This document shows positions 32,355 to 40,199 of a stretch of DNA of 64,000 bases, piece by piece. How positions within the stretch are numbered: the first letter of the stretch is position 1; every line of letters starts with the position of its first letter. The stretch comes from a virus. The stretch covers positions 45,137 to 109,136 of the IMG/VR virus record IMGVR_UViG_3300004463_001172; one strand, given 5' to 3'. Made by a program: the position numbers and the translations under genes. A model generated the notes under the pieces. That model searched no databases and was not told the DNA's origin. It saw only the letters and a program-made list of their open reading frames with translations.

Positions 32355-32705
32355 ATGAAAATCTACTCAGAGTTTTTAAGAGGGTATCTCTCGCCTCTCA
32401 CCAAAGCCGAGAAAAGGCGTGTCCGCCAAGCCGCGCAGCACATGGCGCGCGAGGGGAGAATCTTGGCGCACGCTAACCCGAGGGGCTTTTCCCCAGTCTA
32501 TCCATCAGGCCCAGGGTTCAAATATACGATTAAGGCATATTACCCTGCCGAAGCTGACGAGGCAGGAGGCTATCAGGCCGCCGCGCCTGATCTCAGGTAT
32601 GTCAAGTGCTGGGAGTTCATCACGGTCGATGAACTCTACTGCCGCGCCCCCGGTGCCGACATCTTCGCGGCTGCAAAGGCCGGCGAGGTCTATCGGGAGG
32701 AGTAA
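32355..32705 (+). CDS. Hypothetical protein
   Basis: 116 aa; AAGGAG precedes ATG. N-terminus basic and helical (PLTKAEKRRVRQAAQHMA), C-terminus with Tyr-rich strands. Function unknown. Confidence 0.6.
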   Translation: MKIYSEFLRGYLSPLTKAEKRRVRQAAQHMAREGRILAHANPRGFSPVYPSGPGFKYTIKAYYPAEADEAGGYQAAAPDLRYVKCWEFITVDELYCRAPGADIFAAAKAGEVYREE

Positions 32706-32718
32706 CCCTAAGTGTGCG

Positions 32719-32768
32719 AGAGGGCTCCGGCCCTCTACCTGAAATAACAGGCCTGGCACGGTGCCAGG
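32719..32768 (+). other. Pair of intergenic hairpins
   Basis: AGAGGGC/GCCCTCT (32719-32736) and CCTGGC/GCCAGG (32752-32768) occupy the 119-bp gap before the 32825 gene. Confidence 0.5.
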
Positions 32769-32824
32769 GAGGCATAGGGGTTTAGCACCCATCACCGCCA
32801 ATGGGGCGGTAGAGGAGAGACATC

Positions 32825-33817
32825 ATGACCGGCCATCCCACCCGCACATTAACGTGTGCCATTACCTTCCATTTAAGCCAGTTTGGGCAGAAACACGCAC
32901 TCGCCAATGGCTTCGATGCCAGCACCCCACAAACCCGTACCGTGGAGATCACTACGGACGATCTCCCATGGGTTGAGGTGTCCGCTGACGGCTCCCTCGC
33001 TGCCATGCTATTTACCTATCGTCCTGATACGTGGGGCCAACTCCTCCGTGACCCTCTCGCTCTCGACGCCTACCCTTCAGATGAGACATTACTCGACCTC
33101 TGCCGGGCCATGGCGGCCGACAAGGCTGCTATCAAAGCCTCGATTAAGGCGGACGCTGCCGCCAAAGCTGAGCAACAAGCGGCGGAGCAGCGAGCGCTCC
33201 AAGCCAAACGGTCTGCCGTGGCCGCTGCGTTCTTCGCCAACCCCGCTGCCAGAGGCTCCTTTGCCATTGGCGGCAACGTCTGGATTGAGGATGGCACAGA
33301 CACGAGGCTGGAATTTCCCCAAACCGATGAAGTCTATCAAGAAGCCGCTCGCCGCCAAGCGGCCGACGAAGAGGCTGCCCGGCAACGTGAGGCCCTCCGA
33401 CAAGAAGAGATTGCAAAGTTTCTCGATGAGTATGCTGACACCAATGTTTTGGCTAGGTACCGAGCGGGCGTCCTTGACGCGAAGGAACTCATCGAAACGG
33501 TGTCAGACGTTATCTTCCAGGTGCTCGATTCAGGGTATCCCCACTATCGCCGCCTGACGCCAGAAGACGTATTACATGACGAGGCGTGCTATACCGCTGC
33601 CGAACCCACCTTTCACCGGAGCCCCCCATCCACCCTTACGGCGGCGCAGTGGGAGCGGCTGCAAGTCATCACGGCGCTCACGCCCCAAGGGGCCAGCGTT
33701 GAATACCGGCGGCATGTTGGCCTCTGTAAAGCCTGTGGTGCCACCGTGGAGCGGTTCGGGGTCTTTATCAAACTGGAGTGGAATGGCCTGACGCTTCGGC
33801 GTGAGTACGAAGGTTAA
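32825..33817 (+). CDS. Hypothetical protein with central coiled coil
   Basis: 330 aa. N-terminal beta-rich domain (1-90), a long Ala/Lys/Glu coiled coil (about 95-145 and again 175-215), and a C-terminal domain with CKACGATVERFGVF. Largest gene of the early block. Ribosome site GAGGAGAG. The coiled coil suggests a multimeric structural or DNA-tethering role. Family unknown. Confidence 0.6.
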   Translation: MTGHPTRTLTCAITFHLSQFGQKHALANGFDASTPQTRTVEITTDDLPWVEVSADGSLAAMLFTYRPDTWGQLLRDPLALDAYPSDETLLDLCRAMAADKAAIKASIKADAAAKAEQQAAEQRALQAKRSAVAAAFFANPAARGSFAIGGNVWIEDGTDTRLEFPQTDEVYQEAARRQAADEEAARQREALRQEEIAKFLDEYADTNVLARYRAGVLDAKELIETVSDVIFQVLDSGYPHYRRLTPEDVLHDEACYTAAEPTFHRSPPSTLTAAQWERLQVITALTPQGASVEYRRHVGLCKACGATVERFGVFIKLEWNGLTLRREYEG

Positions 33818-33827
33818 CTAATGCGCC

Positions 33828-33849
33828 CAAGCCTGCCGAAACAGGCTTG
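33828..33849 (+). other. Intergenic hairpin
   Basis: CAAGCCTG (33828-33835) pairs perfectly with CAGGCTTG (33842-33849) across a 6-nt loop; a TCGCATCC box follows a few bases later. Confidence 0.55.
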
Positions 33850-33902
33850 GGTTCTCGCATCCTGGAGTCACCCACGCGGCTGGAGCCGCAGAAAGGTCTC
33901 AC

Positions 33903-34154
33903 ATGCGCACCGGCAATCTTCGCAACTGGCGGCCCCTCACCATTTGTGTTCAGCTCACCACGGCCGCTCAAGGAAATCTCGCAACGAATGCCGCCGGGGA
34001 AACGTATCTCGCATCGTTTCTCGGCTGGCATCGCGGCACGAAAATCGTGGCCGATGGGCCAACGGAGGCTGCCGCGATCAGGCGTCTCGGCCAACTCACT
34101 GAGATCCCCTCAGCTTCCCTCGCCACGTGCCCCATACTCCACGACGAGCCCTAA
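33903..34154 (+). CDS. Hypothetical protein
   Basis: 83 aa after AAAGG. Beta-rich start (NWRPLTICVQLTTAAQG). Function unknown. Confidence 0.55.
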   Translation: MRTGNLRNWRPLTICVQLTTAAQGNLATNAAGETYLASFLGWHRGTKIVADGPTEAAAIRRLGQLTEIPSASLATCPILHDEP

Positions 34155-34270
34155 CCTCTTTCCCTCGTGCCCATCCATCAGCCCTGCGAGGCTGTGGGTG
34201 GGCCATCGACCCCCGTGGCGCGAAGTGGGATGCTCTAGCAATCCCCGCAGCGCCTAGAAAGGCCAAATCG

Positions 34271-34570
34271 ATGACGCCTAACAAGGCTTGCTCAGTGGTT
34301 CCCCCGATCGGCACGGCTAAGAGCGCCATCACCGAGATCATTGCTCAGCTCCGGGCGCATCCCCCCGCGCCCTCTCCGGTAGACGATACCGTTACGCTCT
34401 ACGTCGGCCCAGGGTCCAGCCAGCTCACACCAAAGCAGGCTGATCTCGTGGCCGCGTATCAATATTGTCGCTATCACCTTAGTGATGGTGTGACCTGGGC
34501 CGTCGTACTCCCGTCCAGTCGCCTCCCAGAGATTCAGGCGGCCGGTTCCTCAAACCCTTCGCATCCCTGA
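34271..34570 (+). CDS. Hypothetical protein
   Basis: 99 aa from ATG 34271 (AAAGG ten bases upstream). Proline-rich centre; C-terminal part LTPKQADLVAAYQYCRYHL. The last codons contain TCGCATCC. Function unknown. Confidence 0.5.
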   Translation: MTPNKACSVVPPIGTAKSAITEIIAQLRAHPPAPSPVDDTVTLYVGPGSSQLTPKQADLVAAYQYCRYHLSDGVTWAVVLPSSRLPEIQAAGSSNPSHP

Positions 34571-34582
34571 CAGGAGTGCATC

Positions 34583-34822
34583 ATGAATACTGCTCAACGC
34601 CCTGACCCTTTACGAATCCGCCGTGCTTTCTACCAGGGCTACCATGACGGCCGCTTCTGGAGAGCCCAAGGCTGCCGATTCGATGCGCACGACCTGCGCA
34701 TCTGCCCCTATTCGACGTTTATGCCGGGTGTGCAGTGTCGCGTGGCCTGGAAACTCGGCTATGAGCAGGCGTATCAACTCGGCCGCAACTCATGGTCGCT
34801 CCGGCGGCTCTATGCTATCTAA
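34583..34822 (+). CDS. RMF-like small protein
   Basis: 79 aa, after CAGGAG. The arrangement YQGYHDGRFW, CPYS, then VAWKLGYEQAYQLGR resembles ribosome modulation factor-like proteins (Gly-aromatic repeats, CPY, W-x3-G). The family link is tentative. Confidence 0.5.
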   Translation: MNTAQRPDPLRIRRAFYQGYHDGRFWRAQGCRFDAHDLRICPYSTFMPGVQCRVAWKLGYEQAYQLGRNSWSLRRLYAI

Positions 34823-34851
34823 CCTCGTCGCATCCTTGAAAGGATCGAGTC

Positions 34852-34992
34852 ATGAAACTCCAGCTCCCCTCACCACGTCGGAAGCGAAAGCCAGCAAAGA
34901 CTGCACCACAACAGGCCCAGGCGCTGCTCCGCTTGGCCTTTGGCCCACGACCGCCGAGACGCGGTTTCCGGGCAAACCCTTCGCGTCCATAA
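34852..34992 (+). CDS. Tiny basic protein
   Basis: 46 aa from ATG 34852, eight bases after AAAGGA. Arg/Lys/Pro-rich (PSPRRKRKPAK), probably nucleic-acid binding. It ends with TCGCGTCC immediately before the ribosome site of the next gene. Confidence 0.55.
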   Translation: MKLQLPSPRRKRKPAKTAPQQAQALLRLAFGPRPPRRGFRANPSRP

Positions 34993-35002
34993 GAGGAGAG
35001 TC

Positions 35003-35266
35003 ATGACTACTTCGCCAGCAGAACCTTTGGATGATCTGTACTGTTTTTCCCTGTACTGTGAAGGGCACGGTGTCACGAAATCCAAGCCCTTCGCCACGAT
35101 TCGGCCCTCAGCTGAGGAGGCCACGGCACAAGCCTTCCGCGTGTGGCTTGAGGAATTCCCCCAAGCCGCGGGCTGGTGTAACCATCAAGTTGCGCTATTA
35201 CTCATTCCCCGTGACCGAATTCTCCAACTCGTACAGTCATGGTCTGTGACCCCCTCGCACCTGTGA
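35003..35266 (+). CDS. Hypothetical protein
   Basis: 87 aa from ATG 35003 after AAGAGGAG. Contains CFSLYCEGHGVTKSKPF and a Trp-rich helix (FRVWLEEFPQAAGW). Last gene of the rightward early block. Function unknown. Confidence 0.6.
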   Translation: MTTSPAEPLDDLYCFSLYCEGHGVTKSKPFATIRPSAEEATAQAFRVWLEEFPQAAGWCNHQVALLLIPRDRILQLVQSWSVTPSHL

Positions 35267-35307
35267 AAGAGTCGTATGGCCGGGCAGAAATATCTTCCTA
35301 GTGTCTG

Positions 35308-35530
35308 CTATAACTCGCGTCCTTGCTGTCGGGTGTGGTAGCTCTCTAATACAGTACGAAGGGGTTCCTGACTTGCGAGCGGCGTGTGTTCGAGGTGAGC
35401 AATGCAGGGGGCCAACTGGGCGAGATCAAGTGAGGTCACGAGGTGCAGGACTTGCGCCAGCACGCCAGGAGGCCACGGCGCCCCCTGGCGAATCCTCCGA
35501 TTCCATGGGTTGTCGGTCGATGTAAGTCAT
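35308..35530 (-). pseudogene. Frame-shifted small gene
   Basis: From 35520 to the TAG at 35308 one minus frame reads a convincing protein (GAPWPPGVLAQVLHLVTSL, AQLAPCIAHLEHTPLASQ) but has no start codon. An ATG at 35530 begins MTYIDRQPMESED in another frame. A one-base frameshift near 35495-35505 would join them. It follows the XRE gene in the same direction and is the only content of this 320-bp gap. Confidence 0.5.
35508..35520. repeat. 13-bp direct repeat, left copy
   Basis: GGTTGTCGGTCGA, repeated exactly at 35576-35588, 68 bases away, at the point where the rightward and leftward blocks meet. Confidence 0.8.
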
Positions 35531-35575
35531 GAGGAATAAAGCGTTTAATATTCTTCGCAGTGAGAAATGACGGTA

Positions 35576-35588
35576 GGTTGTCGGTCGA
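35576..35588. repeat. 13-bp direct repeat, right copy
   Basis: Second copy of GGTTGTCGGTCGA, directly next to the stop of the XRE gene. Possibly an insertion footprint or recombination core. Confidence 0.8.
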
Positions 35589-35951
35589 CTACTGATCTAA
35601 CGGATAATGCTCATGAGCCCACTCCACCAATCCCGCAATGGCGCTCGCGTCCAATTGCAGGGCGATCACCACCAGCCGCCGCAATACTGGGTTGCGCAGT
35701 TCCGGCTCAATGCGTCCCGCGGCTGCCAGCAACTCCGTGCGCTCTTCCGGCGTACACCCAATGCCCGTGGCAAAGGCTTCGATCTGGGCGCGACTGGGCA
35801 GGCTCTCCGTGGCGCCCGTTTCGATCTTGGAGATATACGCGGTGTCGCGGTGGATGGCGCGGCAGAAGGCTCGCTGGCTCAGGCCATGGGTCTGCCGGAT
35901 ACGTCGTAGGGTGGTGCCAAAGGGCTCGACGACAGGCTCGTGTGTCGTCAT
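35589..35951 (-). CDS. XRE-family regulator
   Basis: 120 aa. A helix-turn-helix occupies residues 12-60 (TLRRIRQTHGLSQRAFCRAI, then ISKIETG), the lambda-repressor-like fold. The C-terminal half is helical with LVVIALQLDASAIAGLVEW. Its start overlaps the 35948 gene as ATGA. A candidate regulator of the flanking blocks. Confidence 0.8.
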   Translation of the reverse strand: MTTHEPVVEPFGTTLRRIRQTHGLSQRAFCRAIHRDTAYISKIETGATESLPSRAQIEAFATGIGCTPEERTELLAAAGRIEPELRNPVLRRLVVIALQLDASAIAGLVEWAHEHYPLDQ

Positions 35952-36181
35952 GTGCTCGCGTCCTCCACTGATCCAACGCCTCGGAGCATGCCCCAGCCCT
36001 CGCGTCCAAAGACCTCAATACCCTCAGAGTCCATCGACGGCCCCTCGGGGTATTGCTGCTCATAGGCTGCGACCTGCCGCATGAGTCGTTGCAGCTTCGC
36101 TTGGCAGGTGATCATGTCCGCATGCAGATACCATCTCTCTACCCACCGTTGGTGCGTTTCTTCCCAGTCCTCATCTGTCAT
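35948..36181 (-). CDS. Hypothetical helical protein
   Basis: 77 aa, Trp/Glu-rich helical N-terminus (EDWEETHQRWVERW). ATGA-coupled on both sides. GAGGACGCGA precedes the ATG. Function unknown. Confidence 0.6.
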   Translation of the reverse strand: MTDEDWEETHQRWVERWYLHADMITCQAKLQRLMRQVAAYEQQYPEGPSMDSEGIEVFGREGWGMLRGVGSVEDAST

Positions 36182-36378
36182 AGTTCTCTCGCGTCCTCAA
36201 CCATCAAGGCTCGTTCCAGTGCCTGTTGCTTCTGCCGCAACCCGCCGTCAGGATCTCCGTCAATCTGGTCCCAATACGGGCGCTTCGCGTTCTCATCCTC
36301 AAGATCGGCAAAATATTGCTTGATCTCTGCCAGTAACACGACCCTCCTAGCCCTCAGTGCCTGCCGTGCTTCATCCAT
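36178..36378 (-). CDS. Hypothetical helical protein
   Basis: 66 aa, charged and helical (ALRARRVVLLAEIKQYFADL). Coupled to the 35948 gene. Function unknown. Confidence 0.6.
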   Translation of the reverse strand: MDEARQALRARRVVLLAEIKQYFADLEDENAKRPYWDQIDGDPDGGLRQKQQALERALMVEDAREL

Positions 36379-36397
36379 CGTGAGCCCCTCGTCCTAC

Positions 36398-36823
36398 TTA
36401 CTGATAATGTGCCCGCTGGCAAAACGTCGCCAACAGTAAGGCATCTGCAATGGTATGGGTAATTTTGAGATAGGGATACAGTTCCTGCGCCCGTCGTTTG
36501 GTGATATTCTTGTCACCCTTGGTGAGACAGCCCAAGCCGCGTTGCCAGACGCCCGGTGGCACCATCTCAAAAGGAATATCGCAGGCATGGAGTGCCATCC
36601 GCAGGCCATGATAACTACCAGAAAACCCCCACACGCTGACCACCCCTTGCTTCGGCATCGGCCCCACTTTTTCCAAGATCGCCCGACACGGCTGCACACT
36701 CAGTTCGCGGAGCAAGTCCAAAATATCGCGTTCCGTCCCAGGCATCGCCCAGGCCTGCGCTTTCCCATCCTGAATGCGGGCGATGCCCCCAGATTGACCA
36801 GGATCGATGCCAAGAAAGACCAC
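36398..36823 (-). CDS. RuvC-like Holliday junction resolvase
   Basis: 141 aa. RNase H fold: D7 in FLGIDPGQSGGIA, E51 in ILEKVGPMP, and D127 in HTIADALLLA give the acidic triad. GPMPKQGVVSVWGFSGSYHG is typical of phage RuvC-like enzymes. It would cut branched replication or recombination intermediates before packaging and could act with the RecT-like protein at 38462. Confidence 0.82.
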   Translation of the reverse strand: MVFLGIDPGQSGGIARIQDGKAQAWAMPGTERDILDLLRELSVQPCRAILEKVGPMPKQGVVSVWGFSGSYHGLRMALHACDIPFEMVPPGVWQRGLGCLTKGDKNITKRRAQELYPYLKITHTIADALLLATFCQRAHYQ

Positions 36824-36852
36824 AGCTCACCCCTCCTCGCGCCCACCGCTTC

Positions 36853-37608
36853 TTAGGCTGTCGGAAATGCTTTCAACGCCCATAGGTCGTCAGGTAGGCG
36901 CCCCTGCTGACCGGGATAGCGCCCCCTGTCTTGCTTCACAAAGAGTTGGCACCCAGCCCCCTGTGCTTGTGTCACAATGCTTTGTACCCAGGCGATTTCC
37001 ATTGGTCGCGCCTTGGCTCCTGTTTCTCCGCCGATAATGACGAGGTCGATGCCTCGTACATCCATCTCCCCTAAATCTTCGAGTAATGGCTCACAAGAGA
37101 GAAATCGTTTAGCGACCCTGGACTGCTTCAGCAGGTCAATGCGTCCCATCGTGGCTCGGTTCTCCACCGTGACCCCGACGAAAAGGTTATTCGGTGCTGG
37201 AACTCGAAATGGATGGAAATAGTCTGGAAGGCGCTCGGCTCGCTTCGTCAGCGTCATCACTCGATGCCGTGGGTTGAGTGTCGCCGCTAGGAGTATCATA
37301 TCAATCCATTGATCTGGCACTCGCTCATGCCAGATATCTGTCATACTACCGAGAAAAATTGTGGCGGGTCCCCGATGCGTGCGGAGTTTCTGCAACTCTG
37401 GCTCATAGAGTTCCCAGGTCACGACATCTTCGCTGGCGCGGTTGTAGGGGAGCCTTGTCCCCAGCCGGAGATTCAATTCCTCGGCATAACATGCAGTGCA
37501 CCCATCACTAATTCGCGTGCAAACCCACCCACGTTTCCCTGTCTCGTGGTGTCTTCCGATAATTGGATTCGCTGTATGTGAACACCAGCCGATGTTCGTC
37601 TTCTGCAT
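36853..37608 (-). CDS. DUF5131 (phage Gp37/Gp68) family protein
   Basis: 251 aa from ATG 37608, after GAGGAG. Motifs TNIGWCSHTANPIIG, CTRISDGCTACYAE, FLGSMTDIWHE, LTKRAERL, VGVTVENR and IIGGETGAKARPM are diagnostic of the family. The cysteine cluster (CxxxxxxCxxCY) suggests a radical SAM-like metal centre. The biochemical role is not established. Common in phage early regions. Confidence 0.88.
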   Translation of the reverse strand: MQKTNIGWCSHTANPIIGRHHETGKRGWVCTRISDGCTACYAEELNLRLGTRLPYNRASEDVVTWELYEPELQKLRTHRGPATIFLGSMTDIWHERVPDQWIDMILLAATLNPRHRVMTLTKRAERLPDYFHPFRVPAPNNLFVGVTVENRATMGRIDLLKQSRVAKRFLSCEPLLEDLGEMDVRGIDLVIIGGETGAKARPMEIAWVQSIVTQAQGAGCQLFVKQDRGRYPGQQGRLPDDLWALKAFPTA

Positions 37609-37620
37609 GAGGCTCCTCAC

Positions 37621-37944
37621 CTAGAATGGCACGCCAGCATCCAAAAAGGTCTCCACCGGGACGCCAAACTTTTCGAAAAAGGTTTTCGCTAAGTTCCACC
37701 GGTGCTCCATGCCTGCGATCGACCGTTCTAGGTCACGCTTTTTCGATTCAAGGGTATAGATCTCTTTGCGCAGCCCTTCATGGTACGGCACCACGCGCAA
37801 TTGGCTCTCCACAAATACTTGTAAAGCTGCTAACGCCGCTTCTGGGGTCTCTCCCACGTCCACCTGGGCCACCCCACCGATCTGTTCATTCTCGTAATTC
37901 CCGAATGATTGGAGCCGTGTGTACGTCACCGACGTGATATGCAT
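37621..37944 (-). CDS. Conserved phage hypothetical protein
   Basis: 107 aa from ATG 37944 after GGAGGGGG. The N-terminal pattern VTYTRLQSFGNYENEQIG and the spacing GETPEAALAALQVFV match a widespread phage protein; the C-terminus is coiled coil (IYTLESKKRDLERS). Function unknown. Confidence 0.7.
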   Translation of the reverse strand: MHITSVTYTRLQSFGNYENEQIGGVAQVDVGETPEAALAALQVFVESQLRVVPYHEGLRKEIYTLESKKRDLERSIAGMEHRWNLAKTFFEKFGVPVETFLDAGVPF

Positions 37945-37971
37945 AGTTACCCCCTCCATCGTGTCCAGTCC

Positions 37972-38006
37972 CCCGCCCTAGCTCGCCAATCACCAGGGCG
38001 GGGGCA
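37972..38006 (-). terminator. GC-rich hairpin
   Basis: CCCCCGCCCT (37972-37981) pairs perfectly with AGGGCGGGGG (37997-38006). It sits upstream of the 37621 gene in the 187-bp gap before 38132. No T-tract is seen. Confidence 0.5.
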
Positions 38007-38131
38007 CGCTCTCTACGATAGCCACTGACTACTCGCTTACACCCTGCGCAGCATTCCGCTGCTCATCTGGGTCCAATGCCACCTCCCTTCTCTGAGTCTG
38101 CTTATTCATTAAAATCTTCATCGGCGTGGAG

Positions 38132-38311
38132 TTATGGTGTCATGCGCTCCGCTTCCGCTGATAACTGCTCGATCAACGCCTTGATCTGTTGTTCTACCGC
38201 CACGGCCCGGCGTTCATCAAATTCCCCCAACATCTCCCCACTGGCGAGCCCTTGCTGAATGGCCTGGATGGCCAACCAATAGGCACATTGTTTGGCATGC
38301 TCTTGTTGCAC
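38132..38311 (-). CDS. Small helical protein, GTG start
   Basis: 59 aa. GTG 38311 follows GGAGGTG and lies four bases after the 38316 gene stop. The product is helical (KQCAYWLAIQAIQQGLASGE, then EQQIKALIEQL). Function unknown. Confidence 0.65.
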   Translation of the reverse strand: MQQEHAKQCAYWLAIQAIQQGLASGEMLGEFDERRAVAVEQQIKALIEQLSAEAERMTP

Positions 38312-38315
38312 GGCC

Positions 38316-38465
38316 TCACACCTCCCCTCCCTGCGTCGGTCGATTCGGTACTGGTTTGGGTTCCCACCAGCCCTGTTTCGGAAAGGGCCAGCGCTCCCGC
38401 ATGCGCACGCGCCTGGCCTCCCGAGCGGCTTTCACGGTATTCTGTGGCTTCGCGGTCGAGGTCAT
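38316..38465 (-). CDS. Tiny basic protein
   Basis: 49 aa; its ATG overlaps the RecT-like stop as ATGA. Basic (KAAREARRVRMRERWPFPKQ) and Pro-rich. Probably nucleic-acid binding. Function unknown. Confidence 0.6.
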   Translation of the reverse strand: MTSTAKPQNTVKAAREARRVRMRERWPFPKQGWWEPKPVPNRPTQGGEV

Positions 38466-39601
38466 CCAGCCACCTCTACCGCCTTCTCCGTTTTCGGTAG
38501 GCGTCCTTCGAGCCGCATCTTCACCATGTCATAGGTCTGGAGCGACACTCCGGCTGGATAATGATCGAGCAGATCTTGGACATCCACCTCAGCATCCGTG
38601 CCTACGCGCTTCGCTAATCGCCTCAAGGCGGCAATTTGTTCAGGTGTGGCATAACCCGTTCGTGTCGTGGCGGCGGCTGTCCCTGTGCTCACCGCTGGTT
38701 CTTGCTCCTGCTGACGAGGTTCCCCCGTCGTGGCCGGGTCAATCAACTCGTCAATCTCCGGCATCAGCTCTTCTCCGGTCTCCAGCGCTCCTGGTGTTTC
38801 GACCCACTGCATGTACGTCTTGTAACCTTCCTGAAGGTCAGCGAGTGATTTCCCTTTCAGCTCCGCATTGCGCGTAATCTGAAAGGCGCTTTTATAGGCC
38901 TCCATCTGCCGTGTTTTGGCATCACCCTTCGGCAGGGCCAACACTTCCGCCCATTTCGCCTGAATCGTGTTTATCAAGCTATTCCATCTGGCGGTCTCCG
39001 GCGGGGTCATTTCCGGACGCTTCGGTTCCTCTTTGAGCTCCTCCTCGTGATTTGCTTCCTTCAAGACACTCCCCAGTAATGGCGTGCCGAGGCGTGGATC
39101 CCGGTCCTCTTCCCCAACAATCCCCTTCGCCACTGTCGGAATCGCCTCGACTTCGGTTTCGTCCAACATTCCTAATCCACAAATTGATAAGGTCGTGCGG
39201 TTTTTCCCTTTCGTAATAGCTTTCAGCACCGCATTCCCTAGCGCCTCACCCTTGAGGTTGCCCACAATGGCAAATCCGTAATCTTCATCCTCACGTCCCA
39301 GCCGATCCTTCCCCCGGACATGTACCATCACGAGTTCTCGTTCAAACTTGGGTTCGTCGACCCAGAGCGACACGCCGTTCAGCTTCCGTAACTGCTCAGA
39401 GCACCCTTTCAGGGCATAGAGTTGTAGTTTGCCATTTAAGGCCAGCCATCGAAACGGCTGTGTCAGTGGATTCAATCCAAGGCTCCGACATTTCTCTTGG
39501 TAAAACCACTCTTTATCGTCTTCATTTACCGCTGTGAAATCTCCAAATGCCAGGGCATGAGCGACAGCTTTAGGCATTTGCACAGTCATTCGCTCGTCCA
39601 T
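38462..39601 (-). CDS. Putative single-strand annealing recombinase (RecT-like)
   Basis: 379 aa. The region FGDFTAVNEDDKEWFYQEKC then SLGLNPLTQPFRWLALNGK, ALKGCSEQLRKLNGVSLWV and AITKGKNRTTLSICGLGMLD follows the layout of RecT/Redbeta-like annealing proteins (NPL, LYAxKxxxxQLR, AETKAxxRTL-like). The C-terminal third is a linker plus a helical region. It would pair single strands during phage recombination with the RuvC-like resolvase. No exonuclease partner is obvious. Confidence 0.65.
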   Translation of the reverse strand: MDERMTVQMPKAVAHALAFGDFTAVNEDDKEWFYQEKCRSLGLNPLTQPFRWLALNGKLQLYALKGCSEQLRKLNGVSLWVDEPKFERELVMVHVRGKDRLGREDEDYGFAIVGNLKGEALGNAVLKAITKGKNRTTLSICGLGMLDETEVEAIPTVAKGIVGEEDRDPRLGTPLLGSVLKEANHEEELKEEPKRPEMTPPETARWNSLINTIQAKWAEVLALPKGDAKTRQMEAYKSAFQITRNAELKGKSLADLQEGYKTYMQWVETPGALETGEELMPEIDELIDPATTGEPRQQEQEPAVSTGTAAATTRTGYATPEQIAALRRLAKRVGTDAEVDVQDLLDHYPAGVSLQTYDMVKMRLEGRLPKTEKAVEVAG

Positions 39602-39604
39602 CCC

Positions 39605-40000
39605 CTACACCTCCCCGATCGAGGCATCATAGGCGCGCAACACCTGCGCTAACTGCTCCCAATTCGTCAGGTACTCTTCCGGTATCACCTGTGCCGGGAA
39701 GAGCCCCACACTGACGGCTACCCGCATGGCCGCCTGCATCCGAGCCGTATCCACCCGCTCCCCAGGCAAATCTCCTGCACCCTGGAGCCGCGCCCGCCGC
39801 TCCGCATCGAGCACGCCCCAGACCTTATCGCGCTCCTCGGGCGTCAACCCCCCAACCACCGGCCACTGAGCACCGTTATACGTGAGCCGCAGCCGCATCT
39901 CGCCAGGCTCCGGGCCATAGGGCGCTTCAATCGGTTCCAAGATCACCTCGAAGTGCTCCCGGCGGTGTTGTGATCGCTCTACACGTGACTGCTCATCCAT
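39605..40000 (-). CDS. Hypothetical protein
   Basis: 131 aa. Charged N-terminus, then YNGAQWPVVGGLTPEERDKVW. The start overlaps the broken zinc-ribbon gene as ATGGATGA. Sits just upstream of the RecT-like gene. Function unknown. Confidence 0.6.
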   Translation of the reverse strand: MDEQSRVERSQHRREHFEVILEPIEAPYGPEPGEMRLRLTYNGAQWPVVGGLTPEERDKVWGVLDAERRARLQGAGDLPGERVDTARMQAAMRVAVSVGLFPAQVIPEEYLTNWEQLAQVLRAYDASIGEV

Positions 40001-40196
40001 GACTTATGTCCCTTCCGTACGAGCAAGCCCGCCAGCGCATATGTGCCAACACACAAAACTCGTCACAGTACACCCAGCCCGTCGTGAGCTGATCAACCAT
40101 GACGCGCTCGCCATCCCGGTGCACGGTTCCACATCAGGTACAGCGCAGGGCCGGATCTGTGACGAGCGCCACGAATGGCTGTGTCCTCTCACCCAT
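39993..40196 (-). pseudogene. Zinc-ribbon gene with in-frame TGA
   Basis: A 67-codon frame starts at ATG 40196, four bases after the upstream stop, and ends in ATGGATGA overlapping the next gene, so both ends fit the operon. One in-frame TGA at 40136-40134 falls inside the ribbon: PALRCT, stop, CGTVHRDGERV, then YCDEFCVLAHM. Either it is a nonsense mutation, an error, or a readthrough site; CTWCG would be a normal knuckle. Confidence 0.65.
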
Positions 40197-40199
40197 GGC

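Noticed and set aside
35301-35525. Plus-strand 74-codon ORF
   Set aside because: Sequence is not protein-like and the opposite strand carries a recognisable broken gene.
35508-35588. 13-bp repeats as phage attachment core
   Set aside because: No integrase gene with intact catalytic residues is in the window and both copies are within 70 bp, so attL/attR is unlikely.
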